Positions 54,501-64,000 of a DNA stretch of 64,000 nt are shown piece by piece. Numbering within the stretch: position 1 is the first letter of the stretch; each line of letters begins with the position of its first letter. The notes beneath the pieces were generated by a model. It did not search any database. It was not told the origin of the DNA and worked only from the letters and a program-made list of their open reading frames with translations. Source of the stretch: Siphonodentalium dalli (lineage: Eukaryota > Mollusca > Scaphopoda > Gadilida > Siphonodentaliidae); contig CP136067.1 in NCBI GenBank assembly GCA_032622095.1, forward strand, positions 181,014,556 through 181,078,555. Direction: 5' to 3'. The position numbers and the translations under genes were made by a program.

Positions 54501-57186
54501 TAGGTGACATAATGCGGGCATGCCAGAAACTAGTCGTTCGAGAAATCAACTGTCGAAGAGCCAAAATGCTGTCAATTTTTAAAAAGAAAAAATCCCGACT
54601 CACCATATAGTAATACAATACATGAGTGAGAAGACATCGTGTAAGTACCTTTCCTGGTAGACCTCTTGAACATAACAGATTTGCCATCAAGCAGAATTCC
54701 GAAGACGAACTCTTTTCCAGAATGCAACTTCCGTCCTGACAAGAGAAATCATTTTTGATTTTAGTTCTTTGCCCATTTGCCCAAGAAACTATACGGGTGC
54801 TTTGAATCCTTGCATGTCAGAAATAACGATTTAGAATAAGAAAATTCGGTAAAATTATTTTGCTGTTAGTATATAAAGTTCTTTACATGTACATAATTAA
54901 GTTCCAAGATTATTCCGCCACCTATTTATAATCAGTAAATGCACAATGAAGCAGGTCAGCTCACGAATTCACAGAACGTGGTTAAATACATGTAATTCTC
55001 GTGATAATTCACTGCAGTTTTCTTTGAAAACTTATTGGTCAAATTGGAGGCTGTCTATACACACTATTACAATGGCAAATTGTGTCAGAAAGTAATACTT
55101 CAGGAATATACACGTTCGCCAAAAGTATGTGGATTGTGTATGCCCTGCCCACAAGAATACCAGAAACTAACATATTTTGAATGCTAAATTGCTAATGCTA
55201 TTAAATCCAAATACATATATACAAGGCAGCAATGGTAGGTAAACCTCACTCACCTCTAGGCTCACTTTGGAGATTCGAGTCTTGTTGGTAATTTTCTCTT
55301 CACCCGAAGCCAACTTCGCATTTGCCATCATCTACATATAAATTAGTGTTAACTTGTTTGCTATGTATATACGATTTTCAGTTTTAGTTTATAGTTTACT
55401 AGTTGGGGTACCCGGCGTTGCTCGGGTTAATAGTGTGTGATTTATTTGTGGCCCCTTAAATAATTATTAGTCATCGATCTGGGGCAAAGAGCACCTATTG
55501 CACGACTCTCTCTAAAGTTACACATATATTTTAAGTTGACAATAAACGCTCTTTATTGCTAATTATTATTGCCCCTTTAAGTCATTTGTGGTCAGCAGAA
55601 CATATCCCGTGGCAGTTCCCGAGTCATTTTACTTGTGTGCACCAATTTTCCCCACATATCGTCTGGGCCGATAATAAATGCTCTTTATTGATCATGTAAC
55701 TTATCATCATCTGAGGTCAACAGGCCTATCCCATGAGAATCCCTTGGTCTGGTAACCCATCTATACCAATGTTCCTACATATCTTCTAAGCTCACAAGGA
55801 ACGCTCTTTATTGCTTATATTTGCCCTTCGTGTCATCTGAGGTCAACGGCATATATATCTCATAACACGCTACGGGTCAATTTATCACCGTGTTTCAATT
55901 TAAATTTCATCGACCAGATTGCAACCATATTGTATACTACATACATCATGACAGTGTTCAAACCATGCAGCTATAGCGGTTAGCGGTGTGGTAACGCCAC
56001 AATTTACGAGTTTGTTTACTACATACATTGTGACAGTGTTCAAACCATGCAGCTTTGGGGTATAACGCCACCTTAGAGTTTTCACGAATGTGTGTATAGT
56101 AAGCTGCATTCTCGATCTAATATAATGGAAGTAAATGGAAAATTCCTTCGTTCCCAACAATTCAAGTCCAGGTTGTCCATAACATTCGTATTATTCTTAT
56201 ATATGCACAGAATGTGCGTAATGGGAAATCAGTTCTGAACAATACCTCACTATTAACTCCAATGATGTGACAGGGTCCGGCGCCAGCACCGATCATCAAT
56301 GAACCGGGAAGTTCAACCGATTCGCCGATATTCTCAAAGCAGTATTTCTTGTCTCGTTGAGCTAGAGGAAGTAGGAACGGAGGTCCTCCAACATCAGCTA
56401 GCCTAGGATCTCCACACAAACCTGTTACAAAGAAAATATAGACATTCGCGACGTGAACATCTACCATGCAGTGGTGCCCGTACATGATGTGGTGTGATGG
56501 CGTGAACTTGCCATCAGTATTGAGACATGCATGGTGATGATTTTTTTCAAATTATAAATCTTAAATAAATCAGAAAACACTGTCAAGTTCAAGATTCCAA
56601 AATCCGATTCGATGGTCGATGTCCATATCATTCAGATCATACAACGGTATCGCCTGAAAAGACGCTTTTGCGATTAACACCTGACTAGGTTGATTATACC
56701 GTCCATCGAACAGTGACCATATTTACCGTATTATATATTGCCAGAAACGACAGAGAGCTCGTCGTTTTACATTCCGATAGAACCAGAAACTCCATGTCAG
56801 AGTGAAATTTGTGAACGCACATTTACTGTACACCCCACAGGTGGCGCATCGAATACAAATATAACATCACCTTAAATTCCAAACATGCACACTGCTCACT
56901 CGTTATTGAGATTCGAGGGTAAGAAACAACACATATGAAACAAGAAGTACCACCTGAAAGATAGTAATGTTATATACCGCTTTAAACTTCAGCTTTTGGA
57001 AATACAATTAAATTATATCGCATGTTCATAATCGGATAATTAAGTTTCCGAGAGTACACGTCGCTATACGTGACCATATTTATATACCTTCTGTCGCGAG
57101 AGAAAATGGTGGCAGGCGCAAATCCGGGCAGTCGACAACATCAACACTGACATCTTGGAAGTTCTTGTTGAGGCCTTCCTCCAGAA
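47528..57186 (-). CDS. C11orf54: Ester hydrolase C11orf54 homologue (PTD012 family), 7 exons, 5' exon missing
   Basis: Zinc-dependent ester hydrolase of the DUF1907 family; the human protein is about 315 residues and nuclear. The joined exons 57088-57186, 56246-56421, 55254-55331, 54649-54735, 49282-49431, 48632-48745 and 47528-47692 give 288 residues plus stop with all junctions in phase. Recognisable blocks: [77 protein letters not shown] and the metal-binding end [19 protein letters not shown], which keeps the H-x-H and H-Y-H histidines. About 20 N-terminal residues are missing: exon 57088 begins in phase 1 and I found no convincing upstream exon, so it is either within 57187-64000 or beyond. 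The 5.2-kb intron 49432-54648 carries an antisense retrotransposon. Confidence 0.96.
47992..48513 (+). mobile_element. Helitron-like element 4, in C11orf54 last intron
   Basis: Same internal blocks and the same CTAG 3' end (48510-48513). Its 5' end is replaced by an AT microsatellite (47993-48030); another AT run follows the 3' end (48513-48540). Confidence 0.6.
48632..48745 (-). CDS. C11orf54: C11orf54 exon
   Basis: 38 codons including [20 protein letters not shown] and EIVSHDP, matching human WLHFYEMKAPLVCL..VSRDP. Acceptor tttacag, donor gttagt. Confidence 0.97.
49282..49431 (-). CDS. C11orf54: C11orf54 exon
   Basis: 50 codons from [20 protein letters not shown] to [20 protein letters not shown] and [10 protein letters not shown], strongly matching the human VIEVKAKRRTGPLNF..KPIGMGGTFII block. 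Acceptor atttcag, donor gtgagt. Confidence 0.97.
49672..50415 (+). CDS. Retrotransposon Gag-like protein
   Basis: 247 codons. No zinc knuckle in this frame; the central part (about residues 60-220) resembles a retrotransposon gag/capsid domain with the pattern [17 protein letters not shown] and [20 protein letters not shown]. It probably packages element RNA. It overlaps pol by 107 nt, with pol in the +1 frame. Because the pol frame just downstream encodes the expected zinc knuckle, the overlap may reflect a one-base indel in an originally continuous frame rather than programmed frameshifting. Confidence 0.75.
   Translation: MPAVQCPIAGCAYVTEDLDAVIVAALITAHSTTHVPVPTSIAKVEKVKRPTISAAGTSEEWTYFTARWTEYVEATKITGQDKVVQLLECCDDPLRKDLTRSAGGSLTNKTENEVLAAIKRLAVREENTMVARVTLHNMRQDRDEAIRSFGARLRGQASVCKFLMDCPGCAHEVNYTEEILRDVLSRGLADPDIQLDLLGDKNQDMTLEEVFQFVEAKEAGKRSASRLLDSHAEAARSSWLVQTQQTV
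50309..53872 (+). CDS. Retrotransposon Pol polyprotein, integrase end damaged
   Basis: 1187 codons. Zinc knuckles with a [10 protein letters not shown] pattern at about residues 44-85; a tandem duplication of a roughly 34-residue linker ([10 protein letters not shown]..) at about 91-158; aspartic protease motif DTG at 221-223; reverse transcriptase with [12 protein letters not shown] near 507 and a CIDD box at 568-571 in place of the usual YxDD; RNase H with TDWS (718) and DHKPL; integrase zinc site H985, H988, C1018, C1021 and catalytic D1049, D1101, E1137. After about residue 1160 the sequence leaves the family pattern and stops, so the C-terminal third of integrase is lost. The true start is uncertain because the first 25 codons overlap gag. 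Confidence 0.85.
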   Translation: MLKPKKQVNAQLLASWIPMQKPLVARGSYKHNKQSDMKDKSDTCSYCGKRGHGKNSPARVRKTQCAAYGHQCQLCNRDHHMECVCRSRDKPKVQKPAASSMVECDGAVFDTLCSASNSQDRDHQLDHPKVQKPAASSKVECDGAVFNTSCSASDSQDRKNDKTIAIEHHVYDTLSDAWFRKRSKPQPFVELKAKVLPSNYVALGFTTTFRPKTALLSAMADTGCQSCLAGIRVIHRLGLRQSDLIPVTMKMHAANSKNIRIIGATVLRLSGVNGQGQSVETRQMTYVTESSDKLFLSREACIDLGIIYTTFPMVGETHNLSTTANAVNNHANGYTDVMNKNGTSASCDCPRRQLPPPPPTKLPFPATEENRQKLHNYLLNHYKSSTFNICEHQPLPRMDGPPMRLMVNSNATPVAYHTPIPVPLHWRDQVKSGLDQDVRLGVLEPVHVGEPVTWCHRMVICAKKNGMPRRTVDFQPLNAHATRETHHTPSPFHQARSIPRGKKKTVFDAWNGYHSIPIHEPDRHLTTFITPWGRYRYKTAPQGYIASGDGYTRRYDEIVSDFPNKTKCIDDVLLWSDSIEESFFQAAEWLDMCGRHGIILNLEKFEFGRDVVEFAGFEITSDNVRPSMKYLRSILDFPAPKNITDIRSWFGLVNRVSYAFSMTQKMLPFRQFLKPGTPFRWDEGIDNLFEESKTMIVREIEHGVKILDKNRPTCLATDWSKDGVGFWMLQKHCNCPNSEPFCCPTGWKITLIGSRFTHAAESRYAPVEGEALAVVDALDKARYFVLGCKDLIVAVDHKPLLKIFGDRSLEDISNTRLRNLKEKTLRYRFRMVHIQGIKHHAADALSRHPTGDPTKLRLPDDTDDTDAVNVVLPSSFLAGIRSPTRNVNNLEECIVSAAVSDIDSLAIKSVTWDRIRTATASDNEMHKLIGLIEAGIPDSRPEFPAPLRDYFQFREDLYTVDGVLLYKDRVIIPPSLRQEVLAALHAAHQGVTSMTSRAESSVFWPGITPAISAVRATCNHCNRMSPSQPMAPPTPLTSPDYPFQCVCADFFHYKGCNYLVVVDRYSNWPIVEMSTSGASGLITCLRRVFVTFGIPDELSSDGGPEFTSATTRQFMKDWGVHHRLSSVAYPHSNCRAEVGVKTMKRLITDNTTVNGDLTTDSFQRAPTMKLMDQPFTRCVRGYTYTQS
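54010..54445. mobile_element. Inverted-repeat element after the retrotransposon
   Basis: Opposed copies of ttttaaagctgctgcca and of gaatat-gagtga and aatgacac blocks around a central tgttttgtgtc. Lies between the broken integrase end and C11orf54 exon 54649-54735. Confidence 0.6.
54649..54735 (-). CDS. C11orf54: C11orf54 exon
   Basis: 29 codons, [20 protein letters not shown] then LCSRGLPGK, matching human DGGCLLEKYSE..CALLANLFASEGQPGK. Acceptor cttgtcag, donor gtactt. Confidence 0.95.
55254..55331 (-). CDS. C11orf54: C11orf54 exon
   Basis: 26 codons, [20 protein letters not shown] then SKVSLE, covering the variable loop (human NGSYFAHVNPADGG region). Phase 0 on both sides; acceptor tatgtag, donor gtgagt. 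Less conserved than its neighbours but required by the reading frame. Confidence 0.9.
56246..56421 (-). CDS. C11orf54: C11orf54 exon
   Basis: 59 codons from [20 protein letters not shown] through [19 protein letters not shown] to VNSE. The GAGAGP turn and DVGG are family signatures. Acceptor tgtaacag, donor gtattg. Confidence 0.97.
57088..57186 (-). CDS. C11orf54: C11orf54 exon (first found)
   Basis: Encodes [32 protein letters not shown]. It matches human LKDNFADVQVSVVDCPDL. Acceptor atttgtag, donor gtatat; it enters in phase 1, so a coding exon precedes it. Confidence 0.94.
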
Positions 57187-57725
57187 CTACAAATTTGAAG
57201 AAAACATGAAGTTTCGTGCAGTGTCACAAATTCGAATAAGTGATATCACAAAATTAGAGCCCGAGGCCGCCATCGCACGCCGCCGCCGCCAGCCATTGGC
57301 CACAAGCTGCCGCCAGCCCTATTATCTCTAACGCCAGCCACAGTAGAAAATCTCCGCCGCCGGAATTGTAAAATGGCTGAGCCGTGTGCATGGGCTTATA
57401 TGTCAAGCACAACTGTACTGTGAATCGCAAAGAACTAAACCGCATTGCCTAATATTGGCATACTCGCATGGATACGGCATGGTTGTTATATTATCAGAAC
57501 ACCGGGCCCCTTAATGTGGAATAGACTATCCCAATGCATGCTTTCATATACCGGTAACTGAATGGGCGCATCCATTCGGTATTGAAAGGGTTAAAATATA
57601 AATTGTTTATATCGACAACACCCATGCAGTCTCAGACATCGCTGGCATTTGTCAATATATACACACAAGAAAACTAAGATGCATGCATCAGGTCGGCCGT
57701 GAACTATCTACCATAGAATTGTTGT

Positions 57726-58620
57726 AGCTATCGATTATACATTTTGAAACACCTGTCTGTATGTATGTATGTATGTATGTATGTATGCGTGAATGCATGT
57801 GTGTATGTGTTATAGACTCTAACACTGCTCGAATTTGGTATTTAACGTGTCAACTTGACCTCGCTCATAGCATGTTTCTGGACCTTGACCGATCCGACTA
57901 AAAATTTGTGTGTAGGACTACTTCGATCCCGGGAGCAATATGGACGGGTCCAATTTCACGTGGGACCATGTTCTCGAACGTGCTGATATAGGCATGTTTC
58001 TGGACCAATTGAACAATAGTTTGGCCAGACGCTGTATATACTGGGTACTGTCCAGATGGAGGCGATCACAAAAAAAATCCCTAACTAGCCCGAACGAAGT
58101 CGAGTACATCAGCTAGTTTAATATATATTTTGGACATTTGTCTGTCTGTTTGTCTGTTAGCTATGGCCGGGAAAACTGCCGGACAGATTTGACGAAATTT
58201 GATACCTAGGGGAAATTATTTCCAGGGAGTATTTTGGACGGGTCAAATCTTGATCCCGACCTGACTTTGACATTCAAAAAGATCAATTCAAGGTCAAATC
58301 TGGTAAAACGGAAGTATTTCAACGAAATTTGATACCTACTGTTACTTTTGTTCCAGGGGTATTTCGGGTGGGTCAAATCATGACCCTGACCTGATCTTGA
58401 CATTCAAAATTGTCAATTCAAGGTCAAATCGGGTATAAAGCCGGGCGGATTTCGACGGGTACTTTTGTCGTGACTTTTGTCCGGGGAGTGTTTTGGACGG
58501 GTCAAATCGTGACCCCGACATGACCTTCACCTTTAAAATAGTCAATTCAAGGTTAAATCGCGCATTTCTCCGAAAATCAGAGGGGAACATCCCGGACGAA
58601 GTGGGGTCCACGAGCTACTA
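57726..58620 (+). mobile_element. Two adjacent diverged Helitron-like elements
   Basis: 57726-58116 ends agcccgaacgaagtcgagta..CTAG; 58117-58620 starts right after it and ends near cgagctac. Both open with an atattttg..tgtctg stretch like the trio at 45813, but the interior differs (gacgggtcaaatc units). Confidence 0.5.
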
Positions 58621-60063
58621 TTATATATTTCTAGATTTAGTTACAAACTAAATACCTGTATATTGTACAAAGAAATGTTTGACAAATATATCTGTATCAA
58701 TATTACCATACGGGTCATTAAAATAGATACGACGAAACAAATTTTTAAGGGTGCATGTATCAGGTAAATTTTTATATTTCAAATGATGACAGGAATGCAG
58801 AAAGTTGAAGTACCTACGTAATACTGGCTATCCGCATGAAGAGATATACATGTATATAAAAACCAGATGAGGGATATGTCTGTACAGTTGCTAAACAATT
58901 CAGTCACGCAAAAGAGGATCAAAGAGTAAGATACCAAATTGCTGCCTGTGGTAATGTTTTTTAACGAAATTCGGGAAAATTAGATTACTCTCACCCTGGT
59001 TATCCAGAAGATAATTGTGGAATCCGATGACGATCGGACAAGGGTGTCGTCTGTAGGATCAACCAAATTATTTAGCCATAAAAATAGTAAAATTGAAGAT
59101 CACCGCTGGCAGTGATGTCTTCACAAGGACAGTTTGAGAACAAAATATGGCTCACATCTAGCGGTGACCCAAAATATCCACATAAGAAAAAGTTCTCCAA
59201 TAAAAGCTGGCTGCAGGGTGCGCCAATTGATTCAATTCGAAATTTAGCAGGGTGTACTGCTTGTGGCCATGTTTTCCCCGCAAATTTGATAGACTGATGG
59301 ACAAAACCACTGAATCCGTTGAATCAATATACATGTATACATGGATTAATTTATATGCATTGTTATACACAGTACTGGTATATAAAGGTACTGAAAATAA
59401 CTATATTACTAGTATACACAAAATAAACCATATATCATGGCTATGGGTTCTAATATCCGAACATGACAGCTGAGAACTTGGTGTGAATTAAAGAGTGGTG
59501 GTTTCTCAAGCATATCTAACCCTCCACGTTAGTAACATGCCATTAAATGTCATAAGTATAATCTAGCTTGAGGACAGAAGTGATCCATAAAACCCCCCTT
59601 AATTCAACCAGGTCCTCGCGCGATGTATGATCGATCACATGATGATCTAGGGGGATTAGAATTGATGTATAAAAACAGCACTGCATGTAAATATAAAATA
59701 AAATAGTGCTACATCTTATTACAGATTATTGCCATATATAATCAGTGATTATACAGACAGTCTGACAAAATAAAGTTTCAGTGACACTCTATCCGAAGAG
59801 GGGAATAATTTCATCTGTTACAGTCAATGGAGCAATTATGAATCTGGAAAGGTGAAATTTCTAAGTAATACTAGATATCGACATGACGCGATAAAATATA
59901 ACGTAAATGCAATATGGCCGCTGGCGACCATTTTTTCCTATGAAATTAAAAAAATATTTGATAGCTCTCATCTGATAGATCAATATCAAGATAAATATGA
60001 AGTTTGGTGATGATCGGATGAGTGAAGTGGACTGTGGTCTGTGCTAAACGGTTTAGTAATGCT
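58621..60063. other. Sequence between repeats, no gene seen
   Basis: Contains old interspersed repeat fragments (gatgatcggatgagtgaa at 60010; its relative at 59020). No reliable exon, and no convincing first exon of C11orf54. Confidence 0.4.
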
Positions 60064-60525
60064 TAAAAAGATTCTTACCTTAATATTTTTATGTTCACTT
60101 TATAAACTTCACTGAGTCATCTTTGTCATGTATTGAGTTTGATATCTTTTGTTAACAGTTTATAAATCATGTATGTCTCATGTTTGTTATTTTAATTTAT
60201 GTGTTTATTATCATTAAATAAAGTTGCATTCCTTAAAAAGATTCTTACCTCAATGTTTTTATGTTCACTTTATAAAGTCCACTGAGTCATCTTTGTCATG
60301 TATTGAGTTTGATATCTTTTGTTAACAGTTTATAAATCATGTATGTCTCATGTTTGTTATTTTAATTTATGTGTTTATTATCATTAAATAAAGTTGCATT
60401 CCTTAAAAAGATTCTTACCTCAATGTTTTTATGTTCACTTTATAAAGTCCACTGAGTCATCTTTGTCATGTATTGAATTTGATATCTTTTGTTAACAGTT
60501 TATAAATTATGTATGTCTCGTGTTC
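60064..60525. repeat. 171-bp tandem repeat
   Basis: About 2.7 copies starting at 60064, 60235 and 60405. Each full unit ends attaaataaagttgcattcc, resembling a plus-strand polyadenylation region, and holds a strong minus-strand donor-like tgaggtaagaatc. Confidence 0.9.
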
Positions 60526-60829
60526 GTTATTATATTATATACACTTTATAGTGTGTTTTCAGAACGAAAAAAAAATGAATAAAATCAACAAATTTGTAAA
60601 TTTAAAAACAATTCAAACGTTGTTGTATTCCATGTCCCAGCCCGGACATATACACCAAATTTCAATAATATTCATTGAGAAACAACGGACCAAACGCTAT
60701 ATAACACCCATATACATCTTTTATTCCGAATCGGACTCCGGTACATGTTATAGTAGGTACCGAATTGACACACGTCGACTGGGCGAGTTGGCCATGGGGC
60801 GATTAGGCCGATTCCGGCACATTCTATAA

Positions 60830-61770
60830 TTTACCGTATGTATCCGTTTACGCGTAGTTTACTTTAGAAAGTTCCGCAATTAATACCGTAAATAGAGCGA
60901 CCTTATTTGACAGAGAATGCCTCTGTTATTGATTATCAAGTTGCTGTACATTAAAAACGACAAATTCACATGCTCGTTCAAGCGCAGTAGTCTATTTTCC
61001 CCATGTTAAAGGACATCCACAAATACTAAATAACGCTAACCTACTGCCGAATGTTTGACACGACAACTGTTAACATATTTGGGCTGAATTCATCTAACGC
61101 GGTATTATTCCTCAAAATAAACAACAAAACCATCGTTACTTGGAAATGTAGTTTGGGCTAACATTTACATAAATCCTCCAGATCAATTATCCGACACACA
61201 CGTCAGATGAAAAAGTCACATGAAGTAACCGGCCAAATTGGCCGAAATAAGGATAGAAAATAGTTTGAAATATTATATATCATTACTATCGGGTTCATCA
61301 TTCAATGATGCATGCATATATCTATCGCAAGATGCCAGTGATGATAGCAGTCTGAAGTCGACAGAAGTCCCAATGTAAATATACCGATTAGATGGGAAAC
61401 TACATAGTATATCCATGCCAGTCCTTCGTATATTTTCGCCATAATGGAAAAGCCCAACATCAAAAGATTACATGTGGTCTGGAATTCTACGGGTTCACCA
61501 CAAACGCTAAAACAAACGGCGTCTATAACCGGGGATTAGGAACAAATACGCTGAATGATAACATCTCAGTCTGCTGAGCCGCCATATTTCGTCAGCCACG
61601 AACGTCGTGACAGTCGGCTTAGCTAGCTAACCAGCCACGAAATCGGTTGAGCCAGCCGTGAAAACTATTTGTCGTGACTTCGGGGTCTACACAAAATGAA
61701 TATATGATATCATAACATCGAATGGAATATGTGATATCACTAAATGCTTATACTATTTTATGATAGCATA
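60830..61770. other. Sequence with no feature seen
   Basis: No gene, RNA or clear repeat recognised on either strand. Open frames are short and lack coding character. Confidence 0.4.
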
Positions 61771-63423
61771 TACCTTACTCGTATTTAAATTCGGCAGCAC
61801 TATGTTTCGCGCACCCATATGTGCGTGAATTTAAAACAGAGCGAAAAATAGTACGACTCATACCAAACCACATAGAAAATAAGGGTGCTATGTTAATGAG
61901 TTACATACATACATTACGTACAGTTTCTACTGAATAGACAATCAAATTTACATGCCGGCAAGCTATATCTCAACACATTTATTCACATGCACGTAAAACG
62001 ATAAATTAGGTAAAATCTTCGACCTTGTATAATGATTGTAAGACATGCACATTATATAGTGCACTAATTACGGACTTAATGTACACGAAAGTACGTCTAT
62101 ATATCCGCAACCCTGGTCATACAGTCTGAGTTAATTACGTCCATTCAACTGTAAAATATATAGACAAGACATATAATGTTGATTGTTTCACAAATGTGAC
62201 CCGCCATATCAAATCCAGTCGGAAGTCGGGATTTTTTTTACCCTGTGCCAATGCATTCTCTTATGTATGCGAGTCGACCATAGGTCGCCTCGCATATATA
62301 TATATAAGAGAATGCATTGGCTTAACAATTTTTTATCATGTTTTTTAAATAAATGTTCATTACAATTTTTAGGACATAAAATAAAAAAACATCCATTACC
62401 CTGCAGTGAGCCCCACACATACATAGAAGCACATAGAAGAGTGTCGTCTGCTCATGTTTGTCTGTGGCTCTGTATGGGTGAAATTATAAAATACAAGAAC
62501 AAATTATTAAAATTGTAAAAAATTGTTAGGCCAACTTGAATGCATTCTCTTATATATGCGAGGCGACCTATGGTCGACTCGCATATATAAGATAATGCAT
62601 TGGCACAGGGTAAAAAAAATCCCGACTTCCGACTGGATTTGATATGGCGGGTCACAAATCATGAAGCAGTCTATGCGGTTTTTGCGTTTACTTCTATCGA
62701 GTTAAGTTCAATGATGTCCATAACTATTTAGAAATGAGAATGATTAGTTGCAGCATGAAAAAAGACCCGTCTTCAAAACAAAATGATGATGCGGTTATGT
62801 TCTTCTCTGTGTAGATATTTGTCGGTATTCAATATACACAGTTATGACATGATGTCCAATCAATAAACCCATTCTATAAATTGTGATATGAAGCAGGAAA
62901 TAGTGCGACACGACCTTTGACTTCCGATTTGTCTGTTGACATTCCGTACGCTACGTCTCAAAATACTACTATGGGTTACAATATTTTCCCAACAAACTCT
63001 ATTTCGTGAATGAAGATTTTGAAAAGTTATTTCATTAAATATACGCCATTATATGCACAAAAGAGCTAGTTTTTATTTATCTGGAGATATTTATTTACGC
63101 TGGCAAACATGCAATGCATAGTTACGCCATCGTAGACCCTATCGAATCCAATGTTAGTTTCACGTCCCATTGGGTGATCTATCTAAGTATGTTTTATCGA
63201 GATTTTGGATCATGCAATAAATAAATACACAACTCAGCCCCAGTTTATAGCGGAATTTATACAAAACTCGTCCAATAAATTAGGTCTGGTCCAAACCTTT
63301 GGCCTTTACGTCTACGTATCACAAGGAAGGGTTAAGACCTGAAACTGTCATCAGATACAAGATTTTACGAAAATATTATGAACGAAAAATAGTACTGAGC
63401 GAATTTATATACGAATAAAGGTA
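61771..63423. mobile_element. TIR element TACCTTACTCG, long copy
   Basis: Ends taccttactcgtatttaaat and a diverged complement (gaatttatatacgaataaaggta). Subterminal gagcgaaaaatagtacgact as in 16751-17333. It contains the nested MITE 62196-62655. Confidence 0.7.
62196..62655. mobile_element. MITE with GTGACCCGCC termini, copy 2
   Basis: Same termini and internal palindromes as the element at 6-461, here 460 bp and flanked by AAAT on both sides. It is inserted inside the longer element 61771-63423. Confidence 0.85.
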
Positions 63424-63686
63424 TTCGATTTTCTGATATGAAATATTCATTTAGTGATATCATAAAATGAATGATTGAAATCAATAAATAAGTAATAAAT
63501 AGAAGAATGGCGACTAACAGAGTTCGGTCATTTTGGCAGCCATTTCTGAACCAGGTAGTTGATTTTGTGTAATATTCGTCCATCCACCTCGACATTGATT
63601 AGCTTATTCGTTATGCACACGTGTAACTGGTCAGGACAATCGAATTAGACTCTCAATTGGCCGAAATAGACCATCCCCGAGTTAAG

Positions 63687-63959
63687 TTACAATAAATCGC
63701 GAATGGACCAGAATGGACAGCCATAAAGATCTTTATGATAATATAGAGTTGTCCTTCTTACATCAATTGCCTGAAATATGGAGCCATTTTCCTTCGTCGG
63801 TTGTATAGGAATCACGGAACTAAATGGTTTCCCATAGGCGACAGTGTTAACGTTTCGGCCAAATTCGCTGAATTGAAGCCTGCAGGCCATACCAGTGATG
63901 TTTACCCAGCTAGATTGACACCAGTTGATCACGAAAATGCAAGACAAATCATAGGTCAT
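63687..63959 (-). other. Unidentified open frame, possibly repeat-derived
   Basis: 90 codons at the right end of the window. It reads WVNITGMACRLQFSEFG and IPIQPTKENGSIFQAID; I do not recognise it. A gtaaga donor-like site follows AID, so it could be an exon of a neighbouring gene. However, its middle contains 24 bp (gttaacactgtcgcctatgg..) shared with the repeats at 37251 and 41925, which argues for a transposon origin. Confidence 0.3.
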
Positions 63960-64000
63960 GTGTTTAGTTTTTAAAATAAATCCCCAAGTGTACGACGACA

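Noticed and set aside
58997-59057. Candidate C11orf54 first exon bounded by cctacag and gtgaga on the minus strand
   Set aside because: Its sequence (gacgatcggacaag type) belongs to a dispersed repeat also seen near 14230 and 60010, and the translation does not match the family N-terminus.
60064-60525. Third splice-donor minisatellite (tgaggtaagaatc in each unit)
   Set aside because: In the phase needed for C11orf54 the preceding codon is a stop, and no exon can be identified at either end.
1-64000. tRNA, rRNA or snRNA genes
   Set aside because: Scanning by eye for A/B box pairs and conserved rRNA or U-RNA cores gave no convincing hit; isolated GGTTCG strings (19671, 38180) lack a cloverleaf.

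Overview
The window is a stretch of an intron-rich, AT-rich animal genome. The evidence is GT-AG spliced genes with very small exons and large introns, housekeeping proteins of animal type, a gypsy-class retrotransposon and a dense load of short terminal-inverted-repeat transposons. The repeat style fits a marine invertebrate, possibly a lophotrochozoan such as a mollusc or brachiopod, but I cannot place it further.

Two host genes are recognisable, both on the minus strand. From about 36.9 kb down to the left edge runs cytoplasmic aspartyl-tRNA synthetase (DARS1). Fourteen coding exons can be joined with every reading phase agreeing (36929 to 532). They give 500 residues, including class II motifs 1 and 2 and the start of motif 3; only the last exon or exons lie beyond base 1. 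From 57186 down to 47528 runs a homologue of the ester hydrolase C11orf54 (PTD012, DUF1907). Seven exons are joined in phase to the stop codon, and the short 5' coding exon was not found.

Almost everything else is repeat. The DARS1 introns hold TTAA-flanked piggyBac-like MITEs (several nested), foldback elements, a 217-bp palindromic family with four copies and several tandem arrays. Between the genes (36.9 to 47.5 kb) are an hAT-like element with an 8-bp target duplication, an inverted repeat carrying six copies of a 20-mer, and three Helitron-like elements that abut head to tail. Inside a C11orf54 intron, antisense to the gene, is a gypsy-type gag-pol (49672 to 53872) with a damaged integrase end.

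The most unusual signal is in DARS1. Two of its introns begin with minisatellites whose unit contains the exon's own last bases plus its 5' splice site. Intron 5 has 38 extra copies in 63-bp units, 37 of them in exact register; intron 7 has 10 extra copies in 29-bp units. Each 63-bp unit also has an AG/GT-bounded 24-nt segment that is in frame with the upstream exon. This looks like repeated amplification of functional splice sites within one gene.
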